64,000 bases of DNA from Paenibacillus nuruki (GCF_001721045.1 NZ_MDER01000075.1:83515-147514), one strand, 5' to 3'; counted from the stretch's first letter, positions 1-8,926 are shown. Notes: generated from the sequence alone by a model not told the origin. A program made the numbers and translations.

Positions 1-2
1 CG

Positions 3-791
3 TTTCAAGATTATGTTCCTTACCGAGGAATCTGGGAAAGCAATTGGGTAGGATTCAAGCATTTTGAACGCTTTTTCAGTGAACCGCAATTTTGGATGTT
101 ATTTCGCAATACGCTGATCTTAGCACTGTACAATATTATCTTCTTTTTTCCTTTACCTATTATTGTATCGTTGATGCTTAATGAAGTGGTGACGGAACGA
201 TTTAAACGGTTCGTCCAAACGTTAATCTATGTACCGCATTTTGTCTCATGGGTTGTCGTTGTTGGTGTATTTTATATGATCTTTACCACAGAAGGTGGAA
301 TTTTAAACGAATTGATCTTTGCGATTACCGGACAAAAAATAGCATTTTTATTAGAACCCGGTTGGTTCCGTACGATGATTATTTCGCAATCGATATGGAA
401 AGAAGTCGGTTGGGGAACGATTATTTTTCTAGCGGCTTTGTCAGGTGTAGATACTCAGTTATATGAAGCTGCCCGGATGGATGGAGCAAGTCGTTGGAGA
501 CAGTTATGGCATATCACATTACCAGCGATTCGCAGTACGATTATTATTTTACTTATTTTGCGTCTGGGTACGTTTTTGGATACCGGATTCGAACAGATTT
601 TCTTAATGCTGACTTCTACAAACCGTGATGTAGGGGAAGTGTTCGATACTTATGTATACGTCAAAGGGATGACTCAAGCCCAATACAGTTACAGTGCCGC
701 TGTGGGACTATTCAAATCTGTGATCGGCTTGCTACTGGTTGTCGGTGCTAATCAATTAGCCAAAAAATGCGGAGAAGAAGGCATTTATTAA
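3..791 (+). CDS. Carbohydrate ABC transporter permease, LplB-type (5' end outside window)
   Basis: Inner subunit of an oligosaccharide importer of the LplB/YtcP class (binding-protein-dependent permease family, MalF-like side). The reading frame is open from base 3, so the gene starts upstream of the window; 262 residues are visible. Several hydrophobic membrane spans are seen. The EAA loop that docks the ATPase is clear near the C-terminus (YEAARMDGASRWRQLWHITLP). It is followed 27 bp later by a second permease, which is the normal heterodimer arrangement. No ATP-binding subunit is present in the window; such importers in Bacillales often share a common MsmX-type ATPase encoded elsewhere (inference). 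The substrate cannot be read from the sequence. Confidence 0.9.
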   Translation, partial: FQDYVPYRGIWESNWVGFKHFERFFSEPQFWMLFRNTLILALYNIIFFFPLPIIVSLMLNEVVTERFKRFVQTLIYVPHFVSWVVVVGVFYMIFTTEGGILNELIFAITGQKIAFLLEPGWFRTMIISQSIWKEVGWGTIIFLAALSGVDTQLYEAARMDGASRWRQLWHITLPAIRSTIIILLILRLGTFLDTGFEQIFLMLTSTNRDVGEVFDTYVYVKGMTQAQYSYSAAVGLFKSVIGLLLVVGANQLAKKCGEEGIY

Positions 792-818
792 TGTATCTAT
801 CGTCCGAAAGGAGACCAC

Positions 819-1694
819 ATGATGAAACAAGATCGTACATTAGGAAATCGGTTATTTGATTATACCAATCATACCTTGTTGTTATTGTTAGGGATTGTAA
901 CGGTATTACCTTTTATCTATATCACTGCTGTATCGTTTACCAGTCCAGCCGAAGTTGCTAAAGGAGGATTTATTCTTTTTCCCAAAGAATTCTCTCTTGC
1001 CGCTTATCGCTATATCTTCTCAACGTCTACACTACTGAACAGTCTATGGGTATCAATCTATATTACCGTACTTGGTACACTGATTAACTTGCTACTGACG
1101 ACATTGATGGCATACCCGTTATCTCGTCCTTATTTGCGAGGCAGAAAATACATCATGCTCGGTGTACTGTTCACCATGTTATTCAGTGGCGGAATGATTC
1201 CTACGTACTTTGTAGTCAATTCACTACATTTAACAGATACATTATGGTCGCTGATGATTCCCGGAGCGATTAGCGCTTTCAACTTAATTGTACTCAAAAA
1301 CTTTTTCCAACAGATTCCGGACGGACTGGAAGATGCCGCCAAGATTGATGGATGTAACGACGTATCGATCCTTTTCCGTATCGTCTTACCACTATCTTTA
1401 CCAGCAATGGCAACCTTTGCACTGTTCTACTCTGTAGCTCACTGGAATAGCTTCTTCAGCGCTATTCTATATATCAACGACAGCGACAAATGGCCTGTCC
1501 AAGTGTGGCTACGCGAAATCGTTATTCTCGCCCAAAGTCGAATCGGAGACACCAGTATCGAAGAAGCCGATATCCAACCACTCACGATCCGAATGGCAGT
1601 AATCGTCTTCTCCACACTACCGATCTTAATGGTCTACCCATTCCTACAAAAACACTTTGCCAAAGGCGCACTCCTAGGCTCAGTCAAAGGCTAA
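819..1694 (+). CDS. Carbohydrate ABC transporter permease, YtcP/LplC-type
   Basis: Second transmembrane subunit (MalG-like) of the same importer, 291 aa, full length for the family. A ribosome site (GAAAGGAG, 806-813) precedes two adjacent ATGs at 819 and 822; either could be used. About six membrane helices are visible. The EAA loop (EDAAKIDGCNDVSILFRIVLP) lies at roughly residues 170-190, and the C-terminus ends in the typical FxKGALLGSVKG motif of the YtcP group. It is probably co-transcribed with the upstream permease. The binding lipoproteins follow only after a 496-bp gap that contains a structured repeat, so they may be transcribed or processed separately. Confidence 0.9.
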   Translation: MMKQDRTLGNRLFDYTNHTLLLLLGIVTVLPFIYITAVSFTSPAEVAKGGFILFPKEFSLAAYRYIFSTSTLLNSLWVSIYITVLGTLINLLLTTLMAYPLSRPYLRGRKYIMLGVLFTMLFSGGMIPTYFVVNSLHLTDTLWSLMIPGAISAFNLIVLKNFFQQIPDGLEDAAKIDGCNDVSILFRIVLPLSLPAMATFALFYSVAHWNSFFSAILYINDSDKWPVQVWLREIVILAQSRIGDTSIEEADIQPLTIRMAVIVFSTLPILMVYPFLQKHFAKGALLGSVKG

Positions 1695-1952
1695 TATATT
1701 AATGATCCAATACATCTTAATTGCGTATTTAAAAATAACTTAAATAAGTTTGTGGATAGAAATCCCAAGTTACAACTATCCCAACACATCCATAATCAAA
1801 AACCACATTCAATGCATTTCGATCCACTATTATTTGTATAAACCATTACAATCAATACTTTATCTAGAAAATGATTAACTCCAATAATATCTGAACTCCA
1901 AATGCTCAAAACAAACAATCTCACTCATATCCAAAACCAATATCCAAATCCT

Positions 1953-2008
1953 TAAATCTCTAAATCTCTAAATCTCTAAATCTCTAAATCTCTAAATGTC
2001 TAAATCTT
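1953..2008 (+). repeat. Seven-copy 8-bp tandem repeat (TAAATCTC)
   Basis: Units of TAAATCTC begin at 1953, 1961, 1969, 1977, 1985, 1993 (TAAATGTC) and 2001 (TAAATCTT). The tract directly abuts the left side of the structured element at 2015-2168. A degenerate purine-rich version of the same motif (AAAGATTTA) lies at the corresponding side of the inverted copy near 34.3 kb, which suggests that the tract belongs to the element. Confidence 0.85.
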
Positions 2009-2014
2009 TCCTGC

Positions 2015-2168
2015 TACCCCCACCCAATGGTGCTGGGCGAAGGGGGAGATGGATTCTGAAAGTCGCCTTTAAGACTCGGATATCGACCGTTTAGCGGTCA
2101 ATCAAGATATCCGATCTTACCAGCGACGGCAAGAACCATCTCCCCCGAAGCCCTTCACCCCACCCCAT
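2015..2168 (+). repeat. Structured intergenic element, copy 1 of 3
   Basis: A nested hairpin of about 105 nt within a roughly 150-bp conserved unit. Stem P1 pairs 2042-2056 with 2133-2146 (GGGGGAGATGG, one bulged A, TTC). It is extended outward by GGGC/GCCC (2035-2038 with 2149-2152) across a symmetric GAA/GAA internal loop. P2 pairs 2062-2066 with 2123-2127 (GTCGC/GCGAC). P3 pairs 2071-2084 with 2106-2118 (GATATC core). P4 is a small apical hairpin, 2085-2089 with 2095-2099. About 84 bp of the core is nearly identical to the inverted copy at 34081-34236, and the fold recurs with different bases at 50272-50398. The element ends about 22 bp before the first binding-protein gene. Family unknown to me; RNA, cruciform or non-autonomous mobile repeat are all possible. 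Confidence 0.85.
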
Positions 2169-2190
2169 CAATGAAAGGAGTTATCAACAC

Positions 2191-3684
2191 ATGAAAAAAC
2201 AAACAGCAACATTAATGTGCTTCATCCTAGCCACATCAACCGTACTCAGTGCATGTGGAAGCAAAGGCTCTCAAGGAGCTTCTGTCGATGATACAATCAC
2301 TATGGCAATTTCTCAAGTCGGGGATATTCCTTCCGCAGGCAATCAAGTGCAACAAGAAATCGAAAAGTACACCGGCAAAAAAATAGATGTACAGTGGATA
2401 CCGAACTCCGCCTATGATGACAAAATCAATGTCATGATCGCTTCGGGAGATATGCCTGATATTTTGAAAGTAAACTACACACCTGCGGTCACCAATGCGA
2501 TGCGTAATGATGTGTTCTGGGAAGTTGGCCCTTATCTCAAAGACTATCCCAACTTAGCTGCACAAGCCGATGTATTTTACGATAACGTCAAAGTAGATGG
2601 CAAAATTTACGGGGTACCTCGCTTTTCCGATATTGCCCGTGCGACATTGATCTATCGCTCGGATTGGTTCAAAAAGCTGAAGCTAGATGTACCGAAAAGC
2701 ACAGAAGACTGGTACAACAATGTGAAAGCGTTAACATTAGATGATCCAGATGATAATGGCAAAAAAGATACGTATGGCATGATGCTATTTAAAAAATATA
2801 ATGAAGGCGAATATTCATTTACCACGCGTCTTGCTGTTAGTCTGGGTGCACCTAATAAGTGGAAAGTCGAAGAAGATGGTTCATTTACGCCAGAATTTAT
2901 GACAACAGAATATAAAGGTGTAATGGATCTACTGAAGCGTCTGTATGATGAGCAATTGATCAATCAAGATTTTGCTGTATTTGATTCGACTGAAGCAGAC
3001 AAGAAATTCGATTCCGGTCTAACCGGTATGAAGATCGCTGTAGCACAAACGGCTAAAAGTCAGCTTGAACGATTACAAGAAAATGTACCTGATGCAGAGA
3101 TTGATCTTTCCAAGTTAGAAGGGCCAGACGGTTATCGTGTACCTGCGCAATCGGGTAATGCAGGCATTCTTGTATTCCCTAAAGTGTCTGTACCTACAGA
3201 AGAAGACCTCAAAGCACTTCTTTCTTTTTTGGATAAATTAATGGACCCTGAAATGTCTACATTGTTATTACGTGGAGTCGATGGCAAGCATTATAAAAAG
3301 TTAGACGATGGACGTGTGGAAATGACAGACTTTGCTGCTTTTCAGCGTGAAGTGAAGCCTTATCGTGATAATCTGCCATTGGTAGAAGGCTATAACGTAC
3401 CTGCGCAAAAAGATACCAAGATTGGTGAAAAAGGAGTAGCGATGGCAAAAGAAATCACGCAGTATGCTGTTCCTAATCCAGCATTGACATTGTATTCACC
3501 GACATATGAAGAACGTGGTGGTGATCTAGATCAACTGATCAATGATGCACAGACCAAATACATTATGGGCAAAATCGACGAGAACGGGTGGCAACAACAA
3601 GTGGAACTATGGAAAACATCAGGTGGCGATAAAGTGATGCAAGAATACGCAAGCTCTTACAAAGAACAGCAACAACAAAAGTAA
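2191..3684 (+). CDS. Extracellular solute-binding lipoprotein, LplA-like (first paralogue)
   Basis: Predicted oligosaccharide-binding lipoprotein of the ABC importer, 497 aa, anchored on the outer face of the membrane. The signal peptide ends in a lipobox LSAC with Cys22 as the lipidated residue. The mature protein has the family-1 binding-protein pattern and motifs typical of the LplA group (DKINVMIASGDMPDI; a DPDDNGKKDTYG loop resembling a calcium-binding site; a C-terminal YIMGKID...WQQQVE segment). The ribosome site AAAGGAG (2174-2180) is 10 bp before the ATG. The next gene is a close full-length paralogue 45 bp downstream. The ligand is unknown; a linked glycoside hydrolase that would hint at it is absent from the window. 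Confidence 0.9.
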   Translation: MKKQTATLMCFILATSTVLSACGSKGSQGASVDDTITMAISQVGDIPSAGNQVQQEIEKYTGKKIDVQWIPNSAYDDKINVMIASGDMPDILKVNYTPAVTNAMRNDVFWEVGPYLKDYPNLAAQADVFYDNVKVDGKIYGVPRFSDIARATLIYRSDWFKKLKLDVPKSTEDWYNNVKALTLDDPDDNGKKDTYGMMLFKKYNEGEYSFTTRLAVSLGAPNKWKVEEDGSFTPEFMTTEYKGVMDLLKRLYDEQLINQDFAVFDSTEADKKFDSGLTGMKIAVAQTAKSQLERLQENVPDAEIDLSKLEGPDGYRVPAQSGNAGILVFPKVSVPTEEDLKALLSFLDKLMDPEMSTLLLRGVDGKHYKKLDDGRVEMTDFAAFQREVKPYRDNLPLVEGYNVPAQKDTKIGEKGVAMAKEITQYAVPNPALTLYSPTYEERGGDLDQLINDAQTKYIMGKIDENGWQQQVELWKTSGGDKVMQEYASSYKEQQQQK

Positions 3685-3729
3685 AGCCAATCATGATTTT
3701 TATTCCACTATATTCAGGAGGATACCAAA

Positions 3730-5229
3730 ATGAAATTTGTGGTCAAACAAAGTGCATGCTGGACACTGACAGCAATATTGGCTTTCGGATTAACAGGTTG
3801 TGGCAATAGCGATCAAGGCGCTGCCACAGCAGACTCTTCAACAGTACGTATTTCGCTTATGCAAGTCGGTGATATTCCCAAAACTGGAAATGATATTGAG
3901 ACAGGATTGGAAAAACATATCGGCAAAGATTTGGATATTCAATGGATTCCAAGCTCTGCTTTTAACGATAAAGTCAACGTGATGATCGCTTCAGGCAATC
4001 TACCTCATATTATGAGATTGAATTATATTCCAACAACAGTGGGTGCGATTCGTTCAGATCAATTTTGGGAGATAGGACCGTATCTTAAAGACTATCCGAA
4101 TCTAAGCGCTCAAGATCCTGAGTATTATAGCAATATCACAGTAGATGGCAAATTGTATGGAATCCCTAATTTCCGCGATATCGGACGGGCTGCAATCGTG
4201 TATCGAAAAGACTGGTTTGATACATTGAAATTAGGTGTTCCGAAAAGTGTAGACGATTGGTACAATGCCGCCAAAGCGATAGCGACTCAAGATCCTGATG
4301 GCAATGGTAAAAACGATACGTATGCTTTTCCATTATTCAAAACATATACCGAAGGTTCTCAAGCTCCATTGACCCGTATTGCAGTCAGTTTAGGTGGAGT
4401 CAATCGCTGGGGAGTAGATAACAGTGGTAAATTTACGCCTGAATTTATCACACCGCAATATACCGAGGTATTACAAATGATGCATCGTCTATATGCAGAA
4501 AAATTAATCAATGCCGATTTCCCATCACTGGATTCAACAGAAGCTGATAAAATGATGGCATCCGGTAGAATAGGGATGAAATTGAATGGCGTAGCTACTA
4601 ACGGCAAAAGTACACAACAGTTGCTGACAGCTGCTGTACCGGATGGTGTAGTGGATATTTCTCCATTTATAGGACCCGAAGGTATTCGGATAGCCGGTGA
4701 ACCCGGTAACTTTGGCTTTCTGGCTTTCCCCAAAGCGACTGTACAAGATGAAGCTCAATTGAAAGATCTGTTAAGTACACTCGATAAATTAATGGACGAA
4801 CCGACAAGTACATTACAATTACGTGGAATCGAAAATAAACATTATAAAAAAACAGCAGATGGTAAAACCGAATTTATCGATTTTGACGGATACCAACGGG
4901 ATGTGAAGCCATACCGTGATAATTTACTGAATATCGAAGGGTATAATGTGCCTGAATTAATCGACACTGAACTGGGAACTAAAGGTGTGAAATTATCGAA
5001 AGATGATCGCAAATATGCAGTCTCCAACCCGGCGTATAATCTGGTATCTGATATCTATACCGAACGTGGGCAAGAATTAGATCAGATGATCAGTGATGCT
5101 CAGACCAAGTACATTATGGGTGAATTAGATGATGCTGGCTGGCAACAAGCGATTACAAGTTGGCGTACAGCAGGAGGAGATCAACTGATCAAAGAGTATG
5201 AAGAAGCATATGCCAAGTTGAATAAGTAA
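3730..5229 (+). CDS. Extracellular solute-binding lipoprotein, LplA-like (second paralogue)
   Basis: Second binding lipoprotein, 499 aa, collinear with the preceding gene over its whole length: the same NVMIASGN(L/M)P, GPYLKDYPNL, DPDGNGKNDTY, DSTEADK, GYNVP and YIMGELD blocks are seen. The signal peptide ends in a lipobox LTGC with Cys24 lipidated. Ribosome site AGGAGG at 3717-3722. The pair arose by tandem duplication (inference from collinearity). Two binding proteins sharing one permease pair could widen the substrate range. A terminator-like hairpin follows at 5294-5374, closing the cluster. Confidence 0.9.
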   Translation: MKFVVKQSACWTLTAILAFGLTGCGNSDQGAATADSSTVRISLMQVGDIPKTGNDIETGLEKHIGKDLDIQWIPSSAFNDKVNVMIASGNLPHIMRLNYIPTTVGAIRSDQFWEIGPYLKDYPNLSAQDPEYYSNITVDGKLYGIPNFRDIGRAAIVYRKDWFDTLKLGVPKSVDDWYNAAKAIATQDPDGNGKNDTYAFPLFKTYTEGSQAPLTRIAVSLGGVNRWGVDNSGKFTPEFITPQYTEVLQMMHRLYAEKLINADFPSLDSTEADKMMASGRIGMKLNGVATNGKSTQQLLTAAVPDGVVDISPFIGPEGIRIAGEPGNFGFLAFPKATVQDEAQLKDLLSTLDKLMDEPTSTLQLRGIENKHYKKTADGKTEFIDFDGYQRDVKPYRDNLLNIEGYNVPELIDTELGTKGVKLSKDDRKYAVSNPAYNLVSDIYTERGQELDQMISDAQTKYIMGELDDAGWQQAITSWRTAGGDQLIKEYEEAYAKLNK

Positions 5230-5293
5230 ATGATTAAATCAATAAATAGTTAGCGATAACGAAATATTTATCGAAATTATGCAATAGGATAGA

Positions 5294-5374
5294 TACCAAA
5301 AACTGTAATTACTTCTTGTTCTATTCTTATACTACAGAGTAGGCAATGAGGTGTGATTACAGTTTTTTTGGTAT
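5294..5374 (+). terminator. Terminator of the ABC importer cluster
   Basis: Long inverted repeat: TACCAAAAACTGTAATTAC at 5294-5312 pairs with the GTGATTACAG...GGTA arm at 5353-5374. The right arm carries a run of seven T. The loop of about 40 nt is unusually long for an intrinsic terminator. Confidence 0.6.
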
Positions 5375-5473
5375 GTCATCTCCATGCTTCGACGCTTTTA
5401 CCGATCAATACATGCGTAGAAATAGATGGACTGGTTTATTAACAAGAAAAGAATGACTTACAGGAGGAACATC

Positions 5474-6325
5474 ATGAGTACAAAACGTGTATTGATTACA
5501 GGTGCCAATTCCGGTATGGGACTTGCTTCTACTATCGAATTAGCGAAGCGTGGTTATGAAGTGATTATGGGCTGTCGTAACGAAGAACGCGGACAACAAG
5601 CGTTACAAGAAGCACGTAAACAGAGTGATTCTGATCGAATTAGTCTTATGAAATGTGATCTAGGTTCTCTTAAACATATTCGAGAGTTTGCCGAAGAATT
5701 CAACCAAAAATATGATCGTTTGGATGTACTGCTTAACAATGCAGGGGTGGTGAATTTAAAGCGTCAGGAGACTGAAGATGGATTTGAAATGAGTATTGGT
5801 GTGAATCATCTAGGGCACTTTTTGCTGACTCATTTACTGTTGGATGCACTTCAAGCTTCTCCGCAAGGACGAATTGTTGTGGTCAGTTCAGGCGCTTACA
5901 AAATTGGTAAAATTCATTGGGATGATCCACATTTACATTATGGATATACTGTTATCAAATCGTATGCTCAATCCAAGCTTGCGAATATCTTTTTTACACG
6001 TGTTATGGCTGACAAGTTAAAAGATACAAATGTAACGATCAACTGCCTGCATCCTGGTGCAGTGGCTACGAATATTGGAGTCGATCGAGATACTGGATTC
6101 GGCAAGCGTATTTTGGCAGGAGTAGCGCATCTTCCTTTTTTCCAGACGCCAGAGCAAGGTGCCGAGACTGCTATTTTTCTAGTGGATGATGAGACTGTTG
6201 CTCAACATTCGGGTGCTTATTATTATCGTAAACAGAATCATAAGCTGAAGTCCAAAGCCCTTGATGAAGCAGAAGCGCTTCGTTTTTGGGAATGGAGTAA
6301 AGAGCAGATAGGCTGGCAAGATTAA
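5474..6325 (+). CDS. Short-chain dehydrogenase/reductase (SDR), retinol-dehydrogenase-like
   Basis: NAD(P)-dependent oxidoreductase of the classical SDR fold, 283 aa, cytoplasmic. The Rossmann motif TGANSGMG is at residues 9-16, the NNAG motif near residue 88, and the catalytic YxxxK (YAQSK) near residue 165. The sequence resembles the RDH/WW-oxidoreductase-like subgroup widely found in Bacillales. An AGGAGG site at 5462-5467 sits 6 bp before this ATG, so a more upstream in-frame ATG at 5426 is unlikely. Single-gene unit between two intergenic gaps; the substrate cannot be predicted. Confidence 0.88.
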   Translation: MSTKRVLITGANSGMGLASTIELAKRGYEVIMGCRNEERGQQALQEARKQSDSDRISLMKCDLGSLKHIREFAEEFNQKYDRLDVLLNNAGVVNLKRQETEDGFEMSIGVNHLGHFLLTHLLLDALQASPQGRIVVVSSGAYKIGKIHWDDPHLHYGYTVIKSYAQSKLANIFFTRVMADKLKDTNVTINCLHPGAVATNIGVDRDTGFGKRILAGVAHLPFFQTPEQGAETAIFLVDDETVAQHSGAYYYRKQNHKLKSKALDEAEALRFWEWSKEQIGWQD

Positions 6326-6457
6326 TAAGAATGATCATTTTAAAATGATGTCATTTGTTGTGCAATCTATCTTACATCATGATGGATCTACTGTTACAAT
6401 AGAAGCATCTGGTATCCAGTAGGATCAGAATAAACATAGAAAGGATGATGATATAGA

Positions 6458-7030
6458 ATGAGTAATGAATATCCACCAAATCCGAATGGAGTTCAGCAGA
6501 ATCCGTATCAAGCTCCGCCTCAAGAGCAACAGGGAGGAATGCCACCCTATCCACCTTATATGCAACCGCCTTTACAAGGGTTAGGTGGCTGGCTAGCTTG
6601 TTTTCAGGTGTATATGTATTATGTACTTATCGCTTTCTTTTTCACGATTCCTAGTTACATATTTTTAATGTGGATGCACAATAATCCAGAAGAGTTTGAA
6701 TCAGCAATGCCCGGAATGACTAATCAGTTGTTTGCGATTTATGGTGAACGTTTTACATTGGTGATGATCATAGGAATTATACTTGCTTCGATCTCTTTGG
6801 TCTGGATGCTTGTTAATTTAATTTTCTTTTACCAACGTAAAAAATTCTTGCCACGTTTGATGATTGCTTATTTCATTTTTGAGTTAGCAGGTACAGTCGT
6901 TACTATGTTAATCATACCTGATGTAGGTGTATTTACTACATTTAGTACGATTTTGGGAGTCGCTCTTGCTGTAGCTTGGATTTTCTACTTTATGCGTTCT
7001 GTACGTGTTAAAAACACATTTGTGCGTTAA
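6458..7030 (+). CDS. DUF2569-family membrane protein
   Basis: Small integral membrane protein, 190 aa. The N-terminal 45 residues are rich in Pro, Gln and Gly (cytosolic, disordered). They are followed by the GLGGWLACFQ motif and four hydrophobic helices, ending in YFMRSVRVKNTF, which is the signature pattern of DUF2569 proteins. Ribosome site GAAAGGATG precedes the ATG. No known biochemical role; monocistronic here. Confidence 0.8.
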   Translation: MSNEYPPNPNGVQQNPYQAPPQEQQGGMPPYPPYMQPPLQGLGGWLACFQVYMYYVLIAFFFTIPSYIFLMWMHNNPEEFESAMPGMTNQLFAIYGERFTLVMIIGIILASISLVWMLVNLIFFYQRKKFLPRLMIAYFIFELAGTVVTMLIIPDVGVFTTFSTILGVALAVAWIFYFMRSVRVKNTFVR

Positions 7031-7089
7031 TCTTCTTTAATCCATACATCTAATCTTAATTTTTGCGTTTTTACAAGGAGGCAGACTTT

Positions 7090-7608
7090 ATGAGTGATCC
7101 ACATTTACCGTACACTATAGAAATAGCCAGACAAGAAGATTTACCTGCTATTGTCGATATCTATAATGCTTCGATCCCTGCAAGGCTAGCTACCGCAGAC
7201 ACAGAACCTGTGACTGTAGAAAGCCGTCAAGCGTGGTTCGATGAGCATGTTCCAGATCGTCGTCCCCTGTGGGTCTTATGGCAAGAAGGTCAGATTGCAG
7301 GCTGGGCAAGTTTACAGACCTTTTATGGACGACCTGCTTATAATGGAACAGTGGAGCTAAGTGTATATGTGCATAATGATTATCAAGGCAAAGGGATAGG
7401 GAGCAAATTAGTATCTTATGCGATTGAGCAAGCCCCATCATTGCATATCCATACATTGCTTGGATTTGTTTTTGCTCATAATGATCCAAGTCTAAAATTA
7501 TTGCGTAAATTTGGATTTGAAGATTGGGGACATTTGCCACGTGTAGCTATTTTGGATGATGTAGAACGTCATTTAGCGATTGTGGGCAAACGCATAGAAT
7601 CCAAGTAA
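7090..7608 (+). CDS. GNAT N-acetyltransferase, phosphinothricin-acetyltransferase-like
   Basis: Acetyl-CoA-dependent N-acetyltransferase of the Pat/YwnH group, 172 aa. The opening block (IARQEDLPAIVDIYNASIPAR), the central ELSVYVHNDYQGKGIGSKL acetyl-CoA-binding motif A and the C-terminal HLPRVAILDDVERHL block fit that family. The start was placed at 7090, because AAGGAGG (7075-7081) is spaced 8 bp from it; an upstream in-frame start at 7063 lacks a ribosome site. Natural substrates of this subgroup include methionine sulfoximine-like compounds, but the true substrate here is unknown. Confidence 0.85.
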   Translation: MSDPHLPYTIEIARQEDLPAIVDIYNASIPARLATADTEPVTVESRQAWFDEHVPDRRPLWVLWQEGQIAGWASLQTFYGRPAYNGTVELSVYVHNDYQGKGIGSKLVSYAIEQAPSLHIHTLLGFVFAHNDPSLKLLRKFGFEDWGHLPRVAILDDVERHLAIVGKRIESK

Positions 7609-7644
7609 AATAAGCTACATATTTAACTTCATACTTGCAACCTC

Positions 7645-7684
7645 ACACCTGATAATCCGTCTAAAGATTATCAGGTGTTTTTTC
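7645..7684 (+). terminator. Intrinsic terminator after the acetyltransferase
   Basis: Perfect 13-bp stem ACACCTGATAATC / GATTATCAGGTGT (7645-7657, 7666-7678) followed by six T. Confidence 0.9.
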
Positions 7685-7846
7685 ATTATGGCGTCGATTA
7701 CACTGGGATAGAGTATGCATCTGATAAGATCGGTAGGTTGCTCAAAGATAAAGTTGACGTTAATATGTATGAGGAACCATAACTATAGAGAAATGGCTAT
7801 TCCAGCATATGCCAACAGGAAATAGCTTGTGAAAGGAAGCCGATCA

Positions 7847-8593
7847 ATGATTATATTAAAATCGCCTCAAGAAATAGAAGCAATGAGAACAGCTAGTCAG
7901 ATCGTAGCTGATTGTCATCGTGAGCTTGCCAAGCTTATTCAACCCGGCATTACCACGATGGAAATTAATGAATTTGTCAAAAAACATATCACCAAACTAG
8001 GTGGTAAGCAGTTTACCAATGGATATAATGGTTTTGAATATGAGACCTGTGCATCTGTAAATGACGTTATTGCTCATGGATTTCCGAGTCGTACTCCTTT
8101 AAAAGAAGGCGATATTGCCAAAATCGATATCGTTGCTGAATATGATGGTTGGCTTGGTGATTCCGCATGGTGTTATGCCGTAGGTAACATCTCACCAGAA
8201 GCTGAAAAATTAATGCGAGTCACTAAAGAATGTCTGTATATCGGGATAGAACATGCTATCGTAGGCAATCGTCTAGGAGATGCAATGGCACCTCTTCAAC
8301 ATCATGCGGAGAGCAATGGCTTCCATGTGGTACGTGATCTGTTAGGGCACGGAATAGGGCGTGAACTTCACGAGGAACCAAACTTTACGCATACAGGTAA
8401 GCCCGGCAAAGGCACACGTCTTAAAGAAGGTATGGTCTTTACGATCGAACCGATGATTAATGAAAGTACGTATCGGATGACGATTGATGCAGATGGTTGG
8501 ACAGCACGTACCGCAGATGGTGGATGGTCTGCTCAGTATGAACATACAATAGCGATCACAGCGGATGGACCGATTATTTTGACTGCTCAGTAA
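7847..8593 (+). CDS. map: Type I methionine aminopeptidase
   Basis: Removes the N-terminal methionine from nascent proteins; cytoplasmic dinuclear metalloenzyme, 248 aa, the usual length for the bacterial enzyme. The pita-bread motifs are present: ASVNDVIAHG with the substrate His, KIDIVAEYDGWLGDSAW carrying both metal-binding Asp, GHGIGRELHEEP with the metal His, FTIEPM with a metal Glu, and QYEHTIAIT with the last Glu. GAAAGGAAG at 7831-7839 sets the ATG at 7847. It stands alone, not in the secY-adk-map-infA context, so this is probably the second, accessory MetAP copy (like B. subtilis YflG). Confidence 0.92.
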   Translation: MIILKSPQEIEAMRTASQIVADCHRELAKLIQPGITTMEINEFVKKHITKLGGKQFTNGYNGFEYETCASVNDVIAHGFPSRTPLKEGDIAKIDIVAEYDGWLGDSAWCYAVGNISPEAEKLMRVTKECLYIGIEHAIVGNRLGDAMAPLQHHAESNGFHVVRDLLGHGIGRELHEEPNFTHTGKPGKGTRLKEGMVFTIEPMINESTYRMTIDADGWTARTADGGWSAQYEHTIAITADGPIILTAQ

Positions 8594-8617
8594 TCGTTTT
8601 AGATTCGTCTGAGTTTC

Positions 8618-8735
8618 TTTTGAATAAGGATCAGGTAGCAGTGCTTAGCAAGTGAATCATCAACAGCTGTTACCTGATCATTAATCCTAATTAATAATTT
8701 AATTTTGATATATGATTATGATTTTTATTCAAAAG
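8618..8735. other. Nested inverted repeats downstream of map
   Basis: In the 468-bp gap before the pullulanase gene, GATCAGGTA (8629-8637) pairs with TACCTGATC (8671-8679). This sits inside an outer perfect 11-bp pair CTTTTGAATAA (8618-8628) / TTATTCAAAAG (8725-8735). No T-run follows the inner hairpin, so it is not a textbook terminator. The rest of the gap is AT-rich with a Spo0A-like box at 8927-8938. Confidence 0.5.
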
Positions 8736-8926
8736 CAAGCATTTGAGGTAAATAATAGGCAATATTATATCCAAATTAACCTTCGCTTTCCCAAAGATAC
8801 AATCGCTATCGGATAAATAATAATAGTCGGTATGATATTCATTAACTATTTGTGCTAACGATTGCACTCTTGAATATTACAAAAACCCCCATCAAATAGG
8901 ACTAAAGTTCCATTAAACCTTCAAGA

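Noticed and set aside
1953..2008. Possible CRISPR-like array
   Set aside because: Units are 8 bp and contiguous with no spacers; it is a simple tandem repeat.
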